A DNA stretch of 64,000 bases. Origin: Siderastrea radians. Its lineage: Eukaryota; Cnidaria; Anthozoa; Scleractinia; Rhizangiidae. The DNA lies in assembly GCA_964017195.1 (NCBI GenBank), contig OZ024895.1, positions 13,818,034 through 13,882,033 of the forward strand, written 5' to 3'. Below, in pieces: positions 12,251 through 23,656 of this stretch. Below the pieces are notes generated by a model that saw only the letters and a list, made by a program, of their open reading frames with translations, did no database searches and was not told the origin of the DNA. Every line of letters starts with the position of its first letter. The stretch's first letter is position 1. A program made the translations under genes and the position numbers.

Positions 12251-13589
12251 TAGCCGGATTTTTGAAAACGGTACCGCTCAGTTGAGGTGTCCGAGCGGTG
12301 TGTCGCGAGCACTTTTTTGTCGTTCAGAAACTATCTCCAAAGTAGGCAATATAAAAATTATGAGTGCCAGCAGTCCTTTTTTCTTCTCCCCTCTCTCCCC
12401 TCCCTTCTCTTTTCTCTCCCGTGTGGTTTCTAGGCTCATGGGAGTCCAAAAAACCCAGTTTCGGTGTCGTTCCGGTCAAAATGGGCAACTCTTCAGGACC
12501 CACCTTTTCAAAAATCCAGGTAGATATTGCAAGCAAATGATGCCAGATGGCGGAAAATGACCGAATTCTGGCTGATGAGCGGCCTTTTCAGTATTTCTTG
12601 GCCATCTTAGCCCATTTCATGCCAATATATAGCCGGATTTTTGAAAACGGTACCGCTCAGTTGAGGTGTCCGAGCGGTGTGTCGCGAGCACTTTTTTGTC
12701 GTTCAGAAACTATCTCCAAAGTAGGCAATATAAAAATTATGAGTGCCAGCAGTCCTTTTTTCTTCTCCCCTCTCTCCCCTCCCTTCTCTTTTCTCTCCCG
12801 TGTGGTTTCTAGGCTCATGGGAGTCCAAAAAACCCAGTTTCGGTGTCGTTCCGGTCAAAATGGGCAACTCTTCAGGACCCACCTTTTCAAAAATCCAGGT
12901 AGATATTGCAAGCAAATGTTGCCAGATGGCGAAAAATGACCGAATTCTGGCTGATGAGCGGCCTTTTCAGCATTTCTTGACCATCTTAGCCCATTTCATG
13001 CCAATATATAGCCGGATTTTTGAAAACGGTACCGCTCGGTTGAGGTGTCCGAGCGGTGTGTCGCGAGCACTTTTTTGTCGTTCAGAAACTATCTCCAAAG
13101 TAGGAAATATAAAAATTATGAGTGCCAGCAGTCCTTTTTTCTTCTCCCCTCTCTCCCCTCCCTTCTCTTTTCTCTCCCGTGTGGTTTCTAGGCTCATGGG
13201 AGTCCAAAAAACCCAGTTTCGGTGTCGTTACGGTCAAAATGGGCAACTCTTCAGGACCCACCTTTTCAAAAATCCAGGTAGATATTGCAAGCAAATGTTG
13301 CCAGATGGCGAAAAATGACCGAATTCTGGCTGATGAGCGGCCTTTTCAGCATTTCTTGGCCATCTTAGCCCATTTCATGCCAATATATAGCCGGATTTTT
13401 GAAACCGGTACCGCTCGGTTGAGGTGTCCGAGCGGTGTGTCGCGAGCACTTTTTTGTCGTTCAGAAACTATCTCCAAAGTAGGCAATATAAAAATTATGA
13501 GTGCCAGCAGTCCTTTTTCTTCTCCCGTCTCTCCCCTCCCTTCTCTTTTCTCTCCCGTGTGGTTTCTAGGCCCATGGGAGTCCAAAAAA
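12251..13589. repeat. 379-bp tandem satellite, 3.5 copies
   Basis: Units begin TAGCCGGATTTTTGAAAACG at 12251, 12630, 13009 and 13388, each exactly 379 bp apart and nearly identical. The fourth unit stops after GGGAGTCCAAAAAA at 13589, where the large element begins. The missing part of that unit (CCCAGTTTCGGTG...) resumes at 23663. Open frames across the array repeat with the unit and are not genes. A short TA-repeat precedes the array. Confidence 0.95.
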
Positions 13590-14333
13590 TACGGTGGCCC
13601 ACAACTGTCACGGCAACAACAAAAAGCTCACGATAAAAACAAAAAGCTCACGGCAGAAACAAAATGCTCACGGCGAAAGCAAAAAAGGTCACGGCAAAAA
13701 CAAAAAGCTCACGGCAAAAGCAAAAAGCTCACGGCGAAGGCAAAAAAGGTCACGGTAGAAACAAAATGCTCGCGGCAAAAACAAAAAGCTCACGGCGAAA
13801 AAAAAAAGCTCACGGCAAAAACAAAAAGCTCACGGTAAAAACAAAAAGCTCACGGCGAAAACAAAAAGCTCACGGCAAAAACAAAAAGCTCACGGCAAAA
13901 ACAAAAAGCTCGTGGCAAAAACAAAAAGCTCACGGCAAAAACAAAAAGCTCACGGCGAAAACAAAAAGCTCACGGCAAAAACAAAAAGCTCGCGGCAAAA
14001 ACAAAAAGCTCACGGCGAAAACAAAATGCTCGCGGCAAAAACAAAATGCTCGCGGCAAAAACGAAAAGCTCACGGCAAAAGCAAAATGCTCACGGCAAAA
14101 GCAAAAAGCTCACGGCAAAAGCGAAAAGCTCACGGCAAAAATAAAAACCACACGCCAAGTGTCCTGGGCACTAAAAGTGCTCGCAAAGATTGTTGGGATT
14201 AAATCTAACATGGCTGCCTCTTGAACTGACTTGTGTCGAAGCGAAGCTCTGTCAACCTAAACCGAGATGTTTTGCCCAAACTGCGGCGCCGGGTCGGCGT
14301 CTGTAGCCAATTTCTGTGCCAGATGTGGTCAAG
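13590..14333 (+). repeat. left terminal inverted repeat
   Basis: In order: terminal TACGGTGGCCCACAACTGTC, the 20-bp minisatellite array, a leader (CACACGCCAAGTGTCCTGGG, then GGGATTAAATCTAACATGG and CTGTCAACCTAAACCGAG), and the zinc-ribbon exon up to its splice donor. Each block has an inverted counterpart at 22962-23656. Similarity ends at the donor, since the introns differ. Confidence 0.85.
13608..14150 (+). repeat. 20-bp minisatellite, about 27 copies (left TIR)
   Basis: Consensus CGGCAAAAACAAAAAGCTCA with scattered changes (AAATGCT, GCGAAAAC, TGGC). Because 20 is not a multiple of 3, all three frames cycle through the same lysine-rich peptide, which explains the long spurious ORFs. The position just inside the terminus fits a subterminal repeat array that could bind a transposase; that role is inference. 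Confidence 0.9.
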
Positions 14334-16045
14334 GTAAATTCATATGTGCATGTATTGACTGGAGAATGTACTTTTTCAAACTATTTAATCACAGCCAGTT
14401 TGTTTCAGGCGACGATTGATGTTTGTACTCCTTTCCCAGCCGTTATTTGCATCTTCACATAATGCTTCTCCCCGCACTGGGAGACTACGCTTTTTGCACA
14501 AATATTAGCCTTCAGTGCTAGACAATAATTCGGAAAAATATTGTAGAATGTGTGGGGGTGTTAATTACTTAAGTAATTAACTGATTGATTAATTGTTTAA
14601 TTAATTTTTGGCCACAGCCAAGAAAAGTTGTGAAAGTTTATTTCAGGTTGCTGCAGATGTTGATGACTGTTGTTGATACTGTGAAGTCACTGTGTGGTTA
14701 AGAAAAAAATTTGATTACTAAAGAAGTGAAAGAAAATGTAACGCAGGAACACCCTATTTGATCAGTATTATTAAGGCAGTGTAAGTTCTTTTCTGGTGAA
14801 AAAGTGGTCAGGGAATTCTTTGCCTTGACGGATTGCAATGTTCTTTATTCGAACAGGCTTGGAAGACGGTTCTGATGATTCAGATTCAGACACAGAATTA
14901 AACTTTGATGAAGAGGGTATTATAACTTACTACTTCAACCGTGGATTTGAGTACAGTGAAATTCTTCTTTTTCTTGTCAAGCATCACAACCATCACATTA
15001 GTTACAGTACTTTGCTTAGACGACTGAGACAGTATGGACTCTCCAGACAGAAACAACCGTCGGAAGATGAACTCAAGGCAGTCAGAAAACGCATAGAAGA
15101 GATTATTGATGGACCTGGATCTATGGGAGGCTATCGGACAGTCTGGCATACATTGGAATTGGAGGGATTAAGAGTCCCACGAATAGTGGTACAGGAAATT
15201 ATTAGAGAGCTTGATCCCGAAGGAACAGAGCTGCGCAAATCACATTGCTTAAAGAGGAGACAATACCATAACCCAGGTCCCAACTATGCCTGGCATGTAG
15301 ATGGATACGACAAGCTTAAGCCCTGGGGATTCCCAATTCACGGTTGTATAGATGGCTATAGCAGACGTATAATGTGGTTGAGGGTGGCTCGTTCCAATAA
15401 TTTGCCGGAGTACCCAGCGATGTATTACTTAGAGACAGTTAAGGAACTTGGAGGCTGCCCCGTTGAAGTGGTAACTGACTTGGGAACGGAAAATAGCTTA
15501 CTAGCATCTATCCAGAGTTATTTTCGTCAAAACCCTGATGCCCACCGTTACGTGCCTTCACCACGTAATCAGAGAATTGAGAGTTGGTGGTCATTCTATT
15601 CCAAGAACCGGTCATCCTGGTGGAGAACTTTTTTCCAGGATTTGGAAGCAAATGGCAAAATTGACATGACATCTGAAACGAATAAAGAGTGTCTGTGGTA
15701 CTGTTTCTCTGGAGTGCTCCAAGCAGACTGTGATGCTGTCAAGGACCGTTGGAACACTCATTACATTAGACGTTCCAGGCATAATACTGTAAGAGGCAGA
15801 CCGGATTCATTATTTTTTTGCCAGAATATCATGGTGCAGTAAACAACCTTTTGACAAGGGTAGCACCTAATGAACTGGAATGTGTGTCCCAACAAACCAT
15901 TGCAGAGCAATTTTGCAATGAATATCAAGAATATTTTGACTATGTCAGTCAGGGTCTCAATATTGCAGCTCCCACTACCTGGAAAGAAGCTTTTCAGCAA
16001 TATGAACAGTTGACACACATTGCGGAAAATGGATTCGCTCCCTAA
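14267..16045 (+). pseudogene. zinc-ribbon/DDE integrase protein (rve type), one homopolymer frameshift
   Basis: Exon 1 (14267-14333) encodes MFCPNCGAGSASVANFCARC, a CxxC-x10-CxxC zinc ribbon lying inside the left TIR. After a 523-bp intron, exon 2 starts at 14857 in the same phase with an acidic LEDGSDDSDSD stretch. It then has a helix-turn-helix-like part (SYSTLLRRLRQYGLSR) and a retroviral-type integrase core: WHVDGYDKL (D1), VEVVTDLGTEN (D2) and NQRIESWW (E), with 58 and 33 residues between the catalytic residues. The frame shifts at the T7 run near 15812-15818. One T fewer restores continuity into LPEYHGAVNNLLTRV and on to the stop at 16045. The catalytic residues are all upstream of the break. 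It is probably the transposition enzyme of the surrounding element. Confidence 0.8.
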
Positions 16046-16854
16046 CGTTTTGTCCTTGCTTTAAGCAAAGTAAACACTGTTATGTCTATATCTGTTGACT
16101 AATCGAATCTGTTCTATAAGATACTTAGGTTTTGGTTTTAATTATTTCGTCACACATGTATTGCGCAAAAGAGTTTATATTGGGTGTGAATGCGGCACAA
16201 GAAAATGCACCTTTTGTAGCTGATTTAGAGAAGTGTGTTGCCTTTATACTGACAATGAGAAAGAAGGTAGTACACATTGGAAACCAGGTCAAGTGATGTC
16301 CAATGCCTCGTTAAATACAGTGCAGCCACAGAGTGGTTATGAGTTTCTACCGGGTGATGATGTACACTGATCAGAATTAAGGTTTTAAATTTATTACGCA
16401 GTTTTTAACTTGTTCACAATCATTTAAAGTAAACAGGTATTGTGTTTGTATTTCATTTCAATAGTTAACATTCATTAAAGGGAAACAGGAACCAAACAGC
16501 AAAGCCTTCTCAAAATGAGTTGGCTGTATTCTCAATCGAGCTAGCCTTCTCCTGCAGTCATCCAACATACATGTACTCTTGAAATACTTTGAGAAGGCTA
16601 GTCAGCTAGTCAGTTACTTGAATGTCAATAATTATAACTACTTAACAGACCAAACAGGAAAACAGGTACTCAATAACATGCCAAGACGAGTATCACTAGG
16701 ACATGGCTTGTGCAGGAATCTCAAAGATAGAAACAAAATAACATTGCAGTATTTCAACAACAAATACACGACATGAAGTTCAGGTCTTCAGGTCTGCATC
16801 TTCAATGGAACCTAACAGATACACCCAAAATCAGTGGTTATGTTATTTTTGCAC
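16046..16854. other. convergent intergenic gap inside the element
   Basis: Lies between the 3' ends of the integrase gene (+) and the HECT-like gene (-). No further exon or third cargo gene is seen. Confidence 0.55.
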
Positions 16855-19800
16855 TTATGGTCTAGCAAAAGCCTGCCCCTTGCAATACGCGAGTAGAAAA
16901 ATACGCGTGAAATCTTCAGGATCTTTCATATGGTCCACTGGGAGTGTTACAACTCGACTACAAGCGGAAACAACAGGGAAACATACACTGTGCTTTGGAT
17001 TTCTCTGCAAACAGTCATGATCAAACACTACTGTAATGGCAAGATCGTCACCATTAACTGGCCTGTACTTCTGACCGGTGAACCATCCTAGAACACCCGA
17101 CGGTGTTAACACTGCGGAATGGAAGTGTCCTGGGCTCTCTTCTGCCGGGCTGTCTTCTGCCTCTGACTGGTTCGTGTACATGCAACTCCTCGTCCTGAAG
17201 TTTGTCTTGATAGTTCCAAGCCATCATTTCAGAATGACCAATCATGTTTTCATCTTCCATTTTCATCAGTAAATCTTGGAAGTTATCCATGACACCTTCC
17301 TCGATTATTCGCTTTGAGGTTCCTTCTTGCGAATACAATGGCTTCAACATCGTCACGAGGTAATTCGCGTCGACTATGTTCACATTTGTATCATTCACAA
17401 AGAGCTTCTTACACAGGTCAACGTTCCCCCTCATAGTACTTGCTAATCCAAACAGTTCTAGGCCTTTTCCAAACTCCTTGAGATATAAGGACCTTCTACT
17501 GAGGAGACTCACCATCACTGTACCAGTAATGTCATGTATGTGTTCGAGATCAACGACGCCTGTATATCCATGCTCCAAGATGGTATCCTGATGGCCAGCG
17601 GGATCTTCTTTGATCGTTTGTAATAATAATTTCTCGCTTGGGGTGAGGACGTCCTCTTTCAATTCATTAACATTAACCTCAGGATTGACCAGCATCTGAA
17701 AGGCATTGTCGTTTAGAAAGCGAGGAGGAGGTCCACCTTGGACGAGGCTCACTGCTACAAGTTGCCCACATGTGAGAAAAAAACCATTATGGACATGTAA
17801 CATGGAATCTATGGGAGCACCATTAGGAAAAAATTCCTTTCCTATTTCATGTACTGCAGTTGCTAGAAATTCTTGTGCCATAGCACCGGTGTCAATCCCG
17901 TCTTCTCCTGCAAAGTGTACTCTCAGGATTTTTTCTGGAGAACTTTTTCTTGATTCCCTCTGCCAAATCTTCAGTTGCCTCTGGAAGGATGAACCTCTCC
18001 TGACCACAAGGAAAAATTGATCGGATTCGTCTACAGCACTGCTAAGAGACCTTAATAGATCTTCACAACTTGTAAACTGTGTTGGCTTCTCTTCGGCACA
18101 CTTAAGCTCAGCTGCTGTCTTGTAACTAGTGTTCATACTTGCAACTGGTGAATCCTCTTGTATACTGGCACAGTCACTTATTATGGGATTTAATAAACTT
18201 ATGTTATCTTCTGTAACATCGAACTGGCCTGCCTCACTGTCCAATTGAGACTGTAGGATCTTTTCCAGCTCTTCGTCTCCTTCGATCTGTGATTTCATCT
18301 TCTTTCCTGGCCTCAACTGAAACTCGTCGCCTGATATATCACTATCGGCGCTGTCGCATTCTTGCTTACTTTTTTCAGCACTTCTTATGTCTGTTGAAGA
18401 GCACAGGTAGAGGACAATTCTCTTGTAATCTTTGCCAATTTCTTCATGGTACCTTAGAAGGTTGAAAAATTCAACAGTTCCAGGCAAAAATTGGGCTTCC
18501 TTCCCATCTTCATAGACCAGCGCGTACTCTTCGTCTTCTATGTAGAGATGGCTTTGATATGCCTTCCACTTTTCAATGGCTTTTGAGCGTATTGCCTGGT
18601 ACGGGGCTTTGTTAGATACCCGAAGTGCGATTCGTTTTCCCCTTACGGGTTTCAATTTCATCTCTGTCTCCTTCCATTCCAACAGACCTACTGCAATTGT
18701 TACTTCTTCTTCGTCTTTTTCTTTCTTCTTAGTACACTTTGTCTTCCATTGTTTTCCTTTTATCTTTCTGAACTGCTCAAAAGATTTCAGGGGTTTAGGT
18801 GTGTCTACCCCCGCGGGACGGTCTGCAGGCAAAATAATAAAAAATCAGTTAATAGTTAATTTTATCTTTCGAAAAGCTGGTGGAAATACTTCGTATATAA
18901 AATAAGTTTCTACCCTACAAATAAAATGAATGAAAAACCATTGCCGGGTTTTGGAAAAGGTCAGGCTGTAAAATGTTATATTACCACGAAACTCATTTCT
19001 CCGAATGGGAGAACACTGTAATTGTGTTGAGAATGTCAAATTTACGAAAAAGCCTCCCCAACTTTTTGAGGCCCCCATACCCTGAATATACCTTCTGGAC
19101 ATCTTCATTCAGGAAACGTTTATTTTGAGTATGTAATTACGGTCTTAAACTGCCTACAAGAGAATTAAGTGGTCTTCTAAGACATAAAAATTTACATTTT
19201 TATCAGTCTCAGAAGACCATTTTAATCAGTCTTCGGACATTTGTCGCCAACAGTGCTCCCTGGAATGCTTTAGCATCCTGGATTTTGCCACCTCCCCTAT
19301 TCAGGTAAGATCAAAGAGGCATTCCATGCTGCTCGGGAACAGCTGTCACTTAATAAACAAGTCAAACACCTTAATCTTAAGGGAAGGGGGGTGACCAGGC
19401 TTGAAATCACTGAACCATTTAATGGTTCAGTTTGGTGAAGCTCATATAAAGCGGGAGAAAAGCATTAACCAACGAAAGATGAGAAACAACACATTTTGTG
19501 CCATGGCCCACCAAATAAAAATTGGGCAAGCGTTCAAAGAGAGCAGTGAAGCCTACTGAAGAGGCTTTCGTTACATTTAGGGGTGCCGCGCCTATAGAGC
19601 GACTGCAATTATATTGAGCGCCCGCTAAATCACCAATTTAATGGCGCCACGATTCGTCCTCAAATTGGCAGGTTCTTAGTTGAAAAATCAAAAACATGGC
19701 ACCGTTTACAAGGTATAAAAGATGGAAATACCGTTGAAAACTGCGAAAGACATTCTCGTAACCAATGACATCTAGATGCAAATGACACATCTGCGATGAA

Positions 19801-20004
19801 TATAGCAGTCACAACATCTGTAGCGATGATGATTTTGTTTTCTTTAATCATTCTAATGTTAACCTTGTTGCTTCGAGCAAGATGAGAAATATTAAGATTA
19901 ATAAAAACGTTCACTTTATGAAAATGGAGCTTTCGGCTGTCGGACTACAGCCTTCGACGGATAAAATGAAATAAAAATGAGGTGAGACTATGAGAAATAT
20001 TCAC

Positions 20005-20200
20005 ATTTAAGCAATAGGAAACTTTTTCCGTGTTTGCATAGCCTGATGTAAATACGAGAGGGCTTGGGAGAATTCGAGACATATATGCAAACCCTCGACT
20101 TCGTCTCGGGTTTGCATAACTTTCGAGAATTCTCCCAACCCCTCGAGTGTTTATATCAGGCAATCCAAACAGAAGAAAAAGTTTTCTATTGCTTTTATAA
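20005..20200. repeat. foldback MITE
   Basis: The left arm (AAGCAATAGGAAACTTTTTC ... GCATAGCCTGATGTAAATAC) pairs with the right arm (GTGTTTATATCAGGCAATCC ... AAAGTTTTCTATTGCTT). Inner segments (GAGAATTC, GGTTTGCATA) pair as well. No coding content. Confidence 0.75.
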
Positions 20201-20257
20201 AATAGGTAACTTTATTCCTCTCAAAGACCGTGACGTCATAACTGTGTTTACATACTC

Positions 20258-20288
<31 letters not shown>

Positions 20289-20497
20289 TGCGCGTAGTAT
20301 CTTAGTTATTTTATAATTCGTTTTCTCTCACGCTATGAATTTTTCCCCGCGACAAACCGTGGGGTCATTAAATTCGAGATTTTGCGCACGCTGATTATAG
20401 TTGCAGTCGTTCTGTAGCTCGGAACCCTTAAAAGTAATGAACGCCATTGAATTGCCATCACCAAACACGCGCGCTCTACGCTTTCTATTGCTGCCAC

Positions 20498-21649
20498 CAC
20501 AGGCGTCCCAAACTCACGATTCGAAAAATCGAGCGAAAACAGGAAAATCGAATTCAAAAACCGTTTCTTTGCGCTCGGAAATTGTTTGTAATCTACTCTT
20601 CATGCAATGGATTATGGATTATTGTTTGTTTAACCCGGGCATTTATCGGGACTTCCTGTGAAAACTGCATAGAATAGCAATTTCTAACGTTAATGCACAA
20701 AATGACAACGAGCCAGGGATTTCCATTGCGGCGTGCTAGCATCAATAATTACAACAGGCCGACGCATTTAGCAATTAAAACATGACAAAGCATGACAATG
20801 ACAACTAATGTCCATTTAAACAGAAAATAATGTAGATTACAAACAATTTCCGAGCGCAAAGAAACGGTTTTTGAATTCGATTTTCCTGTTTTCGCTTTAT
20901 CTGTCACGCGATTGGTCTTACATTACAAAGGGGCGTCAAAATGCTCCGTGGGGTCGTGGGGAAAGATTTTTAATGGGAAATATTGACTGTGCACCCGTCC
21001 GGTCAGTCGAAGTTGTCACGCTGGAGTGGTCGCAAAGTTTGATTTCCAACTGTGCCGTAGTCGAAAAGACGGGAACAAGGTGCTCAGGAAAGCTGAAAGC
21101 TCCAGTAGTGATGCATAAATCGTTCGAGTTGGAGCGGAAAGGATGAAGTTTTTTCCAAGCTGACCAGACGAGGAGAAAAATGAACTTTCCTTCTTTACGT
21201 CGGAAGGGAAAATCAAGCCGCTGATTCGAATTTTGGCGAGAAAACGGCCTCGCGGCACGGCTCGTTCGAAATGGCTCTGGCTAGCCTTTTAAGTCGTCTT
21301 ATGAAGGCTACGACAAAAACTTCGAAGTCCCCCAAAACGATGAAATAGCCCAAAAGGACAACAGAAATCAAGAAAGGTGAGTACATTTTCTTTATTTTAT
21401 TGAAAAGAAGGTAAAATTTTATTTCGTTGAGCGCTTTTATTCCACGTTATTTTAAACTCCATACAAAGTCTTATAGAGCGCTCAAATTTCCAACTGCCTA
21501 AACTATAACACAACACCGCGCACTTCAAGTAGTCACGTCCCACTCGATACGCTTACATAAATCACTCATATGCTAACATAAATCATTCATACGCTTACAT
21601 AAATCATTTATTCGATCGATTCCTCGAATCGTGAGTTTGGGACGCCTGT
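20498..21649. mobile_element. non-autonomous hAT-like element
   Basis: The left end CAGGCGTCCCAAACTCACGA near 20500 is inverted at the right end near 21617-21647. The direct repeat GCTGCCAC lies at 20490-20497 and 21650-21657, within a base or two of the ends. An internal perfect inverted pair (20531-20596 / 20831-20896) suggests a nested or rearranged copy. The start CAGGCGTCCCAAAC resembles hAT termini. No transposase domain is visible. A 24-bp tandem motif (TACATAAATCATTCA-like) lies near the right end. Confidence 0.65.
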
Positions 21650-22961
21650 GCTGCCACGAGTCAGCGCGCGTGCAAAACTTTGAGGAAACAAACATGGCGC
21701 CTATACAGCGATCACTTTTTTGTTCAAAGTGTCATTTTTCTCCTTAAAATCAAACAGTCAGTTATATACAAAAACGTTTGTTTACAATTGGAAAAATGCC
21801 ATTCCTTTTTTGGCTCATGTTTGTCTGTCGAATCAAGAACCCAGTCAAATGCAAAACGGGTGCAGTTAACCCAAAAAAATGTGACTGCATGTTTCAGTGG
21901 AAATGTGCTGATATCTAGGAAACCACTTTTTACGATTTCATGAAATTTGGCAAAATATTAGTTCAGAACACACGTAACTCCATTACCAACACAAAACGAA
22001 ATACTTACAAAACATTAAATTAAAAAGCTATCACATTGTCAACATGGCATGAGACCAGGGTTAAGGGACTGTTCGTTATTTATGGCTAAGGGTGATTTTA
22101 TTGCCAACCCAGGCATATGAAAAATGTACCCATCCCTGAAAGTGGACATATTCAAAAATCCCCCCCCCCACCCCCAAATATTATGTGCCCGGGATATATT
22201 TTTGGTTGAAATGAAAACAGCACCAAAATGTTTAAAACCACTAAGAAATTGTATATAAGAAATTGTTCTTGAACACCAACAATTAAAGGGAAATATGATG
22301 TTTTCCCAACAAAGGAGACTTCACGCTGTTAATGATAAATACTTTTCTACCCCCCCCAACTTCTGCTGCAGCTTTAAAAAAAGTAACCCCCCCCCATTTT
22401 CAATGATTTTGAAACTATTACCCCTACACCTCCCCCCCCTCCCTTGGCCTTAAATAAAGTACAGCCCCTAAACATGCAAGTATTTTTCTGGTGAATTGGA
22501 AAAAATCTAACATATTCATTTCTGCAAATAAATCAAACTCATTTTTTTACGGCTGCTTTCTTGTAGAACCATGCCCCCATAGCAACGGTGCTTACTTCAA
22601 GAAAATCATCACAACATAATCCTCTAAGCTTAGGTTGCAACTTGCCAATGTTGGGCGTCCAGGTGATAGTTGGCAATAACAACCATAAAACAATGAATAA
22701 CGCCGATCGGTAAGACTTAATAATAAATGATGAACACGGGCACTTTGTGCCATTGTCGTTCCAGTGTCTTGTGATAAATAACCGTGTAAGAGTAACTGTT
22801 ACCTTTCACTTCCTCCGCTATGTTTGACTGCGAAGTCGAAGGTAAACCTTTAGACAGAAGAGGGACAGCACGTCGTTAATTTCAGCTGTGTAAATATGGA
22901 AATAAAGACAAAGGCCGGCTGTGCGATGGTTATGTACTCTACTGACGTTGCTACATCTTAC

Positions 22962-23656
22962 CTTGACCACATCGAACACAGAAATTGGCTGCAGACGCCG
23001 ACTCAGCGCCGCACTTTGGGCAAAACATCTCGGTTTACGTTGACAGAGCTTCGACAAGTCAGCTCAAGACGCAACCATGTTGGATTTAATCCCAACAACT
23101 TTTGCGAGCACACTTTTAGTGTCCAGGACACGTGGCGTGTGGTTGTTATTTTTGCCGTGAGCGTTTCGCTTTTGCCGTGAGCCTTTGCTTTTGCCGTGAG
23201 CTTTTTGCTTTTGCCGTGAGCATTTTGTTTTTGCCGTGAGCTATTTGCTTTGCCGTGAGCTTTTTGCTTTTGCCGTGAACATTTTGTTTTTGCCGTGACC
23301 TTTTTTTCTCGCCGTGAGCATTTTGTTTTCGCCGTGAGCTTTTTGCTTTTGCCGTGAGCTTTTTGTTTTTGCCGTGACCTTTTTGTTTTTGCCGTGACCT
23401 TTTCTTTTTTGCCGTTTGCTTTTTGCTTTTGCCGTGACCGTTTTTGTTTTCGCCGTGAGCTTTTTGCTTTTGCCGTGAGCATTTTGTTTTTGCCGTGAGC
23501 TTTTTGCTTTTGCCGTGAGCATTTTGTTTTCGCCGTGAGCTTTTTGCTTTTGCCGTGAGCATTTTGTTTTTGCCGTGAGCTTTTTGCTTTTGCCATGAGC
23601 ATTTTGTTTTTGCCGTGAGCTTTTTGTTGTTGCCGTGACAGTTGTGGGCCACCGTA
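22962..23656 (-). repeat. right terminal inverted repeat
   Basis: Inverted counterpart of 13590-14333, with the terminus, minisatellite, leader and zinc-ribbon exon in the same order reading inward. Point differences from the left copy are spread over leader and exon, so the arms have diverged and are not a recent artefact. Confidence 0.85.
23155..23640 (-). repeat. 20-bp minisatellite, about 24 copies (right TIR)
   Basis: Same unit as the left array, in inverted orientation, with mostly AAAATGCTCA/AAAAAGCTCA variants. Copy number and variant order differ from the left array. Confidence 0.9.

Larger units (their letters stand above)
18823..22802 (-). other. large intron of the HECT-like gene, invaded by MITEs
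   Basis: The intron runs from the donor after exon 2 to the acceptor before 18822. It contains a foldback (20005-20200) and a hAT-like element (20498-21649), plus C-homopolymer tracts at 22160-22440. A short stretch at 19307-19381 reads KIKEAFHAAREQLSLNKQVK, like the tail of a retroelement ORF; that call is weak. Confidence 0.5.
16855..23028 (-). pseudogene. zinc-ribbon/HECT-like protein, transcribed from the right TIR, frameshifted
   Basis: Exon 1 (23028-22962) encodes MFCPKCGAESASAANFCVRC, paralogous to the integrase first exon. Exon 2 (22847-22803, GLPSTSQSNIAEEVK) and exon 3 (from 18822, beginning DRPAGVDTPKPLKSFEQFRK) join in phase 1 throughout. Exon 3 continues through a ubiquitin-like/IRS-type basic region (VGLLEWKETEMKLKPVRGK) and an acidic linker, then a HECT N-lobe (LRVHFAGEDGIDTGAMAQEF, LVQGGPPPRFL). 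Near 17150-17185 the frame shifts. The C-lobe continues in another frame (VLTPSGVLGWFTGQKYRP, NPKHSVCFPVV...LPVDHMKD) to a stop at 16855. The Cys of SVCF aligns with the usual HECT catalytic cysteine. HECT proteins are E3 ubiquitin ligases; activity here is untested. Related multicopy proteins occur in corals and fish (from memory). Confidence 0.72.
13590..23656. mobile_element. 10.07-kb TIR transposon carrying an integrase and a HECT-like gene
   Basis: The left end reads TACGGTGGCCCACAACTGTC at 13590; the same 20 bases appear inverted, ending at 23656. Outside the ends, a satellite unit is interrupted: CCAAAAAA on the left and AAAAAACCC on the right, against CCAAAAAACCC in three intact units. 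Twelve As in place of six give a 6-bp target duplication. Both TIRs contain a 20-bp minisatellite, a shared leader and a zinc-ribbon first exon. Inside are a DDE integrase (+) and a HECT-like gene (-) in convergent orientation, with younger MITEs in the HECT intron. Six-base duplications and an rve-type integrase recall Polintons, but no polymerase B, capsid or packaging ATPase genes are seen. Confidence 0.85.

Noticed and set aside
12282..13318. Repeated 70-190 codon ORFs in the satellite
   Set aside because: Identical ORFs recur every 379 bp on both strands; they reflect the repeat unit.
13122..14224. Long lysine-rich ORFs in the minisatellite (and 23003-23817 on the other strand)
   Set aside because: The 20-bp unit lacks stops in all three frames, so the ORFs are a periodicity artefact. 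They also run across the element boundary.
13590..23656. Classification of the 10-kb element as a Polinton/Maverick
   Set aside because: The 6-bp duplication and rve-type integrase fit, but no DNA polymerase B, protease, ATPase or capsid genes are present, and the termini are not AG-starting.
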